The translations under genes were made by a program, and so were the position numbers. DNA of 11,714 nt from Alphaproteobacteria bacterium. GTDB taxonomy: Bacteria > Pseudomonadota > Alphaproteobacteria > DAOWDM01. The DNA lies in assembly GCA_030639035.1 (NCBI GenBank), contig DAOWDM010000211.1, positions 1 to 11,714 on the forward strand, read 5' to 3'. The notes under the pieces are model-generated. The model was not told the DNA's origin, searched no databases, and worked only from the letters and a program-made list of their open reading frames with translations. Every line of letters starts with the position of its first letter. The first letter of the stretch is position 1. This document shows positions 7,104 to 11,714 of this stretch, piece by piece.

Positions 7104-9725
7104 ATGAGTCTTTATGGAGCACTTTTTTCAGGAGTATCAGGTCTAGCAGCTCAGTCGAGTGCGATGGGAGCTATAGCTGATAATGTTTCAAATATTAACA
7201 CTATTGGTTATAAAGGAACGGAAGTTTCGTTCCAGACACTTATAACTAAACAGATTTCTACAACCAAGTATTCACCAGGCGGTGTTCAGTCCAGACCACA
7301 GACAAGCATTGATGCACAGGGGTTGTTGTCATCAACTTCAGCAGCAACAGATATTGCTGTATCAGGTCAAGGGCTTTATGTGGTTAATGAATCTGCGAAC
7401 CCAGGTTCAGGCGACCTTTGGGGATATACCAGAGCTGGTTCATTTAGAATGGACGAGAGTGGCTATCTTAAAAACACAGGTGGTTTTTACCTTCAAGCAT
7501 GGCCGCTGATGCCTCATGACGGCAGTACTTCTGCTTCTTTGGTTAATGTTGGTGATATTAACTATATGAAAGCTTATCAGGATACCTCAGGCACATACAC
7601 TTACATCAATGACAATATTATTGATAGCCGCAACTTGAGACCTGTTAACTTTAATACTATTGGTGGTACAGCAACTCCTACAAAACAAATAAGGCTTGGT
7701 GCAAATCTGCCAGCGTCTGATCCTATATTTGATGAGAGTGAGCCAGAGGCGGGAGGTCGTCAGGCTCTTGCTGTTTTGGTATATGACTCTTTGGGAAATT
7801 CGCACAACATTAATTTCCAATATACAAAGGAAAGTTCTAATGCGTGGTCTTTAGACTCTCAAATGCCTGAAGGGGCAGCTACGATGATTGTTTATGACGA
7901 TCGTGAAACAACTGTAGACATATCAGATGATGTTTATTCTGCTCGTGGACAGCTTGAATTTTCAAAAATTCCTGACAACCACACCAGCATTAAAATTACA
8001 GATGATGTTGGCGGAGGAGCAGATGAAGCAACTTATATTTTCGAGTTTTCTACAGACGGAACTACAAGTACAGTTCCTGCTACAGGTGAAACTGTTGTAA
8101 TGGTGGATATTTCAACAGGAGTTGTTTCTATAAACGATGCTATGGATCATTTCCATACAGCTATTACAGCAAACGTTCCTGCTGGAAATCGTTTTACAGT
8201 TGTTAATAATAGAATTGCTGTTGAACAGTCAATAACAGGATCTCCGTTGTTCTTTGATACTTCTAGCTGTTTGCAGTGTTTGCAGTCTTCTGCTAATCCA
8301 AATCTTACTACTGGTCTTCCTTCTGGAGCTTTTACTGTTCCAGAAATTGACTGGGAACTTAAAAACGGCGGAAGAATAGATTTTGAAAGTACGCTTGCTG
8401 CAGATTATGCTGGTAGTACAATGTGCATTGGCAATAAAATATATGAATTTACAGACGGTGCTCCTTTAATCGATCCAAAAAACATTGAGGTGAGCATTAC
8501 TACTGCAAAGACAGGTCTTGTTGTAGATAGAGAAGCTGTTATAACTTTGCTTGATGCGGCAATCACTCTAAATGGAACAGAACCTACACGTTTTAATAAA
8601 AGCGGCACTTCTCTTGATATAGAGCAGTCTGAAAGCGGTGGGGACGTTATGCTCAATATCTTAGACAGCACAAGAATAAACTTCAACACCTTGGATAAAG
8701 CTGACTATATCGGTGATACATTAGCATTGGGTGGAGTTACTTATGAATTTACTAATGGTGGCGGTGTTGTTGCACCTATAGTTGAAGTTGATCTTACTAC
8801 ATTGCCTGTAGGTGCTGATGCTACTACCCCAATAGGAGTTGTGAACTTGCTGAAAGCTGCTATTGCTGCTAATGACACTTCTCCAAGCAGATATGTAGCT
8901 GATGGTGCATCTATTTTTACATCAGATGTTCTTGCTGATGATGCTACATGTTTCACTGAAGGTGGTGCTGGTGCAGTTGCAATGACTATAACTGCTTCCT
9001 CAGGTATTGAAACAGCAGTTCCAGGAGCTGTTACTGGTGAATTAAAATCCGATGGAGCTACAGCTTCAACAACAATAGCAGGTGGTGCTCAGGTTATTGG
9101 TGATACTTTTACTTTTAATGGTGAAGCTGATGGTGAGGCTGGTTCAAAAGCTCCTGCTATTCGTTTCAATTCAGACGGTACGCCAAAGTATTTCAATATT
9201 GACAGCATGGAAATCGAATGGGCTAACGGTGCTCAGAATATGAATGGACAACAGGACGGCGGTTCTCTTATCGATTTGTTTATGGGTAATGTTAATACAC
9301 CTGATGGACTTACTCATCTGGCTGGTGAATTTATACCTAACTATATTTCACAGGACGGTGCTAAATTCGGTAACTATGCAGGTGTTACTATAGGTTCGGA
9401 CGGAATTATAACGGCTTTGTTCGATAATGGTGAAACAAGACCTGTTGCTCAAATACCTTTGGCTACGTTTGTTAATCCGAATGGTATGGAATCTTTGACA
9501 GGTAATGCTTGGATTGAAACAGACTATTCTGGACAGCCAACTCTTCGTCAGGCTGGCGATGGCGGTGCTGGTTCGATTAATGCTAGTTCACTGGAATCAT
9601 CAACCGTTGACCTTGGTGAAGAATTCACCGCAATGATTACTACGCAAAGAGCATACTCTGCCGCTGCGAAAATCATCACAACTACTGACGCTATGTTGGA
9701 AGAACTGATGAGAGTTAAACGATAA
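7104..9725 (+). CDS. flgE: Flagellar hook protein FlgE, large form
   Basis: FlgE polymerises into the curved hook, the universal joint between rod and filament. The N-terminal rod/hook motif is clear (SLYGALFSGVSGLAAQSSAM, then a DNVSNINTIGYKG box). The C-terminal motif has GAGSINASSLESSTVDLGEE followed by FTAMITTQRAYSAAAKII. At 873 residues it is about twice the enterobacterial length of roughly 400; large hooks do occur in alphaproteobacteria. The extra length is in the surface domains. Residues 425-509 and 524-608 are diverged copies of one unit, and 289-379 may be a third. Four cysteines (389, 392, 441, 616) are odd for an axial protein. A strong AAGGAGAGAG ribosome site precedes the ATG, fitting the high demand for this subunit. 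A terminator follows 30 bp downstream. Confidence 0.95.
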   Translation: MSLYGALFSGVSGLAAQSSAMGAIADNVSNINTIGYKGTEVSFQTLITKQISTTKYSPGGVQSRPQTSIDAQGLLSSTSAATDIAVSGQGLYVVNESANPGSGDLWGYTRAGSFRMDESGYLKNTGGFYLQAWPLMPHDGSTSASLVNVGDINYMKAYQDTSGTYTYINDNIIDSRNLRPVNFNTIGGTATPTKQIRLGANLPASDPIFDESEPEAGGRQALAVLVYDSLGNSHNINFQYTKESSNAWSLDSQMPEGAATMIVYDDRETTVDISDDVYSARGQLEFSKIPDNHTSIKITDDVGGGADEATYIFEFSTDGTTSTVPATGETVVMVDISTGVVSINDAMDHFHTAITANVPAGNRFTVVNNRIAVEQSITGSPLFFDTSSCLQCLQSSANPNLTTGLPSGAFTVPEIDWELKNGGRIDFESTLAADYAGSTMCIGNKIYEFTDGAPLIDPKNIEVSITTAKTGLVVDREAVITLLDAAITLNGTEPTRFNKSGTSLDIEQSESGGDVMLNILDSTRINFNTLDKADYIGDTLALGGVTYEFTNGGGVVAPIVEVDLTTLPVGADATTPIGVVNLLKAAIAANDTSPSRYVADGASIFTSDVLADDATCFTEGGAGAVAMTITASSGIETAVPGAVTGELKSDGATASTTIAGGAQVIGDTFTFNGEADGEAGSKAPAIRFNSDGTPKYFNIDSMEIEWANGAQNMNGQQDGGSLIDLFMGNVNTPDGLTHLAGEFIPNYISQDGAKFGNYAGVTIGSDGIITALFDNGETRPVAQIPLATFVNPNGMESLTGNAWIETDYSGQPTLRQAGDGGAGSINASSLESSTVDLGEEFTAMITTQRAYSAAAKIITTTDAMLEELMRVKR
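8376..8927 (+). repeat. Duplicated insert domain in FlgE
   Basis: Residues 425-509 and 524-608 align with one short gap. Shared anchors are RI-x-F, ADY-x-G-x-T, YEFT-x-G, VEV-x(2)-TT and LL-x-AAI followed by N-x-T-x-P-x-R. The offset is about 99 residues. The nucleotide copies have diverged, so the duplication is old. Such units probably form the outer, solvent-exposed hook domains. Confidence 0.7.
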
Positions 9726-9755
9726 GACTATTTTTTGGTAGAAAACCGAGAAACT

Positions 9756-9786
9756 AAAAGCCCTGATATTTTTCAGGGCTTTTTTT
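9756..9786 (+). terminator. Rho-independent terminator of the fliK-flgD-flgE operon
   Basis: AAAAGCCCTGA (9756-9766) pairs perfectly with TCAGGGCTTTT (9773-9783) over a six-base loop, and a T-tract ends at 9786. It lies 30 bp after the flgE stop. The A-run on the left arm would also let it work in reverse. Confidence 0.93.
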
Positions 9787-9838
9787 ATGGTATAACCAAA
9801 ACACTATAAATTGATTATATTTTTCTGCTTCCAACTCG

Positions 9839-9975
9839 CTATCATTCTGAACCCCACACTGTCATTCTGAATTTAATTCAGAATCTATCTTCGTTTTCTA
9901 CGGTGAAGAAAAAGGTGGATCCTGAAACGAGTTCAGGATGACTGTTGGAGGTGGTTCAGAATGACGATAGTGTGG
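9839..9975. repeat. Nested palindromic repeat cluster between flgE and fliF
   Basis: TCATTCTGAA occurs directly at 9842-9851 and 9862-9871, and inverted at 9955-9964. The arm 9854-9871 pairs with 9955-9975 in 18 base pairs with a three-base bulge. The alternative arm 9839-9853 pairs with 9953-9970 in 15. Inside sit two smaller hairpins: a perfect 10-bp stem with a one-base centre (9864-9884) and an 8-bp stem ATCCTGAA/TTCAGGAT (9919-9939). There is no coding signal. It resembles dispersed palindromic elements of intergenic regions; similar-looking elements occur in Rickettsiales and other bacteria. Confidence 0.8.
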
Positions 9976-10017
9976 AATGTAATTTATTGAACAATTCTCA
10001 AATATCATTTGTCAGAT

Positions 10018-10035
10018 GGGCAAAAATTGCCTAGT
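10018..10035 (+). promoter_or_regulatory. Shared flagellar upstream motif, copy 2
   Basis: GGGCAAAAATTGCCTAGT differs from the fliK copy (4376-4393) by one base and contains the perfect dyad GGCAA-AAA-TTGCC. It ends 122 bp before the fliF start. No sigma-54 promoter with correct spacing is visible between it and fliF, so here the site may act on a different class of promoter, or repress. The remaining 10036-10157 is AT-rich with no confident promoter boxes. Confidence 0.45.
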
Positions 10036-10157
10036 GTTAATATAATTTTCACCAATTCATAGTATTATGATAGTAATCTGCTGAGGAATTTCTGGAAGTT
10101 TTTTAATTTCAGATTTTATTCGTAATTTATGCAACACAGTTTTGGGAATATTGCTTT

Positions 10158-11387
10158 ATGAATGCTTTTGTTCAAACAATGCGTGGTTTAGGACCAGCTC
10201 GTCTTGCTTCTATGGCTGGCGTAGCTCTTAGTTTGCTTGGTTTCCTTGTTTATTTTGCAATTCACTTCTCTTCTGTTGATGAAACTCTTCTTTACAGCAA
10301 TCTTGCTTCTGAAGATGCCAAACAAGTTATAGCACAGCTTGGTGAAATGCGAGTGCCATATACTTTAAAGAACAAAGGCACTGAAATTTATGTTCCAGCA
10401 GATAAAGTTATAAGGCTCAGAGTTCAAATGTCACAGCTTGCCTTACCTACAGGTGCAGCGAGCGGCTATGAAATTTTTGATGAAAGCAGTGCTCTTGGCA
10501 CTACTAGTTTTCTACAGAATGTTAATCTTGTGCGTGCTTTGGAGGGGGAATTGTCAAGAACAATCCGCTCTATTGAAGGAATCAAGGCAGCAAGGGTTCA
10601 TTTGGTATTGCCGAAACGTGAATTGTTTACTCAGGATGAACGCAAACCTTCAGCATCTATTATTGTTAATACAATTGGAAAAAGACTGAAAGGAAAAACT
10701 GTAACTTCTATTCAGCATCTTGTTGCAGATGCTATTCCGAAACTTGAAATGAACAATATTTCTATTATTGATGAAAAGGGCACGCTGCTTACTCGTAATT
10801 TCGAAGATTCAGAGGAAATGCTGCGTGTTACAAACGAAGAAAGACGCAGAAACTATGAAAGACGACTTTCTACACAAATAACAAATATGCTTGAACGCAC
10901 AGTAGGATTTCAAAAAGTTCGAGCTAATGTTAATGTTGAAATGGATTTTGACCATGTTGTAATCAATGAAGAAGAGTTTGATCCCGAGGGACAAGTAGTG
11001 CGTTCTACAGTTTCTGTTGAAGAAAACGCAGCTTCAAATGAATCCGATCCTGATGCTGTATCTGTAGGGCAAAATCTTCCAAATGCTGGTTTAGATTCTG
11101 TAAATTCAGGAACATCAAGCACACAGGGACGTACAGAAGAAACCGTTAACTATGAAGTTTCCCGTAAGACTACAAATATGGTTCGCAATGTTGGAACAGT
11201 GAAGCGTATTTCTATAGCTGTGCTAGTTGACGGCATATATACAAAAAATGAAAATGGTGATGAAGAATACACTCCTCGCAATGAAAAAGAAGTTCGACAT
11301 CCCCGAAGCCGTTCGTGGGTTAAAGCCCACTATCAAGGTCGAACGAACCAATTTTCAGTTTATGGATCACCTCATCTATTTAAATGA
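10158..11387 (+). CDS. fliF: Flagellar MS-ring protein FliF, 3'-truncated; the last 29 or so codons are not FliF
   Basis: FliF forms the MS ring in the inner membrane, the base on which the export gate, rod and C-ring assemble. Seen here are a first membrane segment (about residues 16-37), the YscJ/FliF ring domains (LLYSNLASEDAKQVIAQL, then SASIIVNT around 173-180), and a Gly/Ser/Asn-rich periplasmic linker near 285-330. After it comes the start of the conserved block that ends EYTPRNEKEVR (residue 380). From there homology stops. The frame runs on for 29 residues of unrelated sequence to a TGA at 11385-11387. A normal FliF has about 550 residues with a second membrane segment and a FliG-binding tail, both absent. 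The true gene is probably intact in the organism and cut here by a join near 11295. The start ATG has GGGA ten bases upstream. Confidence 0.93.
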   Translation: MNAFVQTMRGLGPARLASMAGVALSLLGFLVYFAIHFSSVDETLLYSNLASEDAKQVIAQLGEMRVPYTLKNKGTEIYVPADKVIRLRVQMSQLALPTGAASGYEIFDESSALGTTSFLQNVNLVRALEGELSRTIRSIEGIKAARVHLVLPKRELFTQDERKPSASIIVNTIGKRLKGKTVTSIQHLVADAIPKLEMNNISIIDEKGTLLTRNFEDSEEMLRVTNEERRRNYERRLSTQITNMLERTVGFQKVRANVNVEMDFDHVVINEEEFDPEGQVVRSTVSVEENAASNESDPDAVSVGQNLPNAGLDSVNSGTSSTQGRTEETVNYEVSRKTTNMVRNVGTVKRISIAVLVDGIYTKNENGDEEYTPRNEKEVRHPRSRSWVKAHYQGRTNQFSVYGSPHLFK

Positions 11388-11714
11388 TTTTGGAGGACAA
11401 AAATCCTACATTGATGAATACCTCTCCCATAAGGTTCGGTACTTAAGCGGTATTGATATGTTTTACTATGTTGTCGACGTCCAAGATTCTCCGCGGTTTG
11501 ACGAGTCTCTAAAGTTTTTCCACGAGCTTACTGACTATTTTGAAGAAATTAGCCGATTTGTTCCGATTATGGTCATTTTTCACAAATGCGACCCCAAGAT
11601 CCAAACTGACCCCACAATCGTCAAAAACCTCGGCATTCTCAAACACCGATTTAGACCGTGGATGGAAAAGTTCCCAATGCGCTTTTTCAAAACGAATATT
11701 TTTGATTTGCGATC
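11281..11714 (+). CDS. Small GTPase of the Arf/Rag (Gtr) type, fragment without its P-loop
   Basis: An open frame of 144 codons runs off the window. Counting from the ATG at 11281 (not the true start), switch I is LKPTIKVER at 14-22. G3 is DFGGQ at 36-40. A FYYVVDVQDSPRFDESLKFF core strand and helix follows. G4 is HKCD at 101-104, with His in place of the usual Asn as in Rag/Gtr GTPases. A G5-like KTNIFD lies at 137-142. The G1 P-loop is missing because the sequence joins FliF before reaching it. DxGGQ is typical of Arf/Rag relatives, which are abundant in Asgard archaea and eukaryotes and rare in bacteria. These GTPases act as nucleotide-dependent switches, often at membranes. Codon use differs from all other genes here. 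The family call is firm. The archaeal source is an inference. Confidence 0.8.
   Translation, partial: MKKKFDIPEAVRGLKPTIKVERTNFQFMDHLIYLNDFGGQKSYIDEYLSHKVRYLSGIDMFYYVVDVQDSPRFDESLKFFHELTDYFEEISRFVPIMVIFHKCDPKIQTDPTIVKNLGILKHRFRPWMEKFPMRFFKTNIFDLR
11287..11298. other. Junction between unrelated sequences (probable chimeric join)
   Basis: Left of this point the sequence codes for FliF in frame 3 of the window, with about one fifth of codons ending in G or C (hand count, about 85 codons at the gene start). Right of it an unrelated GTPase is coded in frame 1, with about half of codons ending in G or C (hand count, about 140 codons). Neither protein is complete across the point. A short stretch such as AAGTTCGA could belong to either side, so the exact base cannot be fixed. 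Confidence 0.85.

Noticed and set aside
10143..10155. TGGGAATATTGCT before fliF as a sigma-54 promoter
   Set aside because: The GG/GC offset is too short and it ends two bases before the start codon. The GGGA is better read as the ribosome site.
11311..11348. Inverted repeats GTTCGT/ACGAAC and GTGGG/CCCAC near the junction
   Set aside because: They are short and lie inside GTPase coding sequence with conserved residues. Chance is the simpler explanation.
11281..11387. A FliF-GTPase fusion protein
   Set aside because: The two coding stretches are in different frames, and the FliF frame ends at 11387 in sequence with no FliF homology. The GTPase has no P-loop.

Overview
This window reads as a piece of an AT-rich, motile alphaproteobacterium (roughly 35-40 % GC, T- or A-ending codons). 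The order clpX-lon-HU-tRNA-Val is a familiar alphaproteobacterial housekeeping block. Here it is followed directly by flagellar hook and basal-body genes. The proteins look alphaproteobacterial, but the genus cannot be named from sequence alone.

Left part (1-4240): the 3' three quarters of clpX (ATPase of the ClpXP protease), a complete lon (ATP-dependent protease), a 310-bp spacer with a long AT hairpin, the gene for the small nucleoid protein HU, and tRNA-Val(UAC) closed by a strong intrinsic terminator.

Middle part (4240-9790): a 380-bp control region with a near-consensus sigma-54 promoter, then fliK-flgD-flgE closed by an intrinsic terminator. These three genes build the flagellar hook: FlgD is the scaffold cap, FlgE the hook subunit and FliK the length-control protein. 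FlgE is about twice the enterobacterial size and carries a duplicated insert domain. The next 370 bp hold a palindromic repeat cluster and a copy of an 18-base motif that also lies about 110 bp upstream of the predicted fliK start site. The motif is a candidate binding site for a shared flagellar regulator.

Right part (10158-11714): fliF (MS-ring protein) begins normally but its homology stops near 11295. From about 11290 the DNA, in another frame and with much higher GC at third codon positions, encodes the middle and end of an Arf/Rag-type small GTPase of the sort seen in Asgard archaea and eukaryotes. Both genes are cut (FliF lacks its C-terminal third, the GTPase lacks its P-loop), so the simplest reading is a chimeric join of two genomes in the assembly. 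Recent recombination is the less likely alternative.
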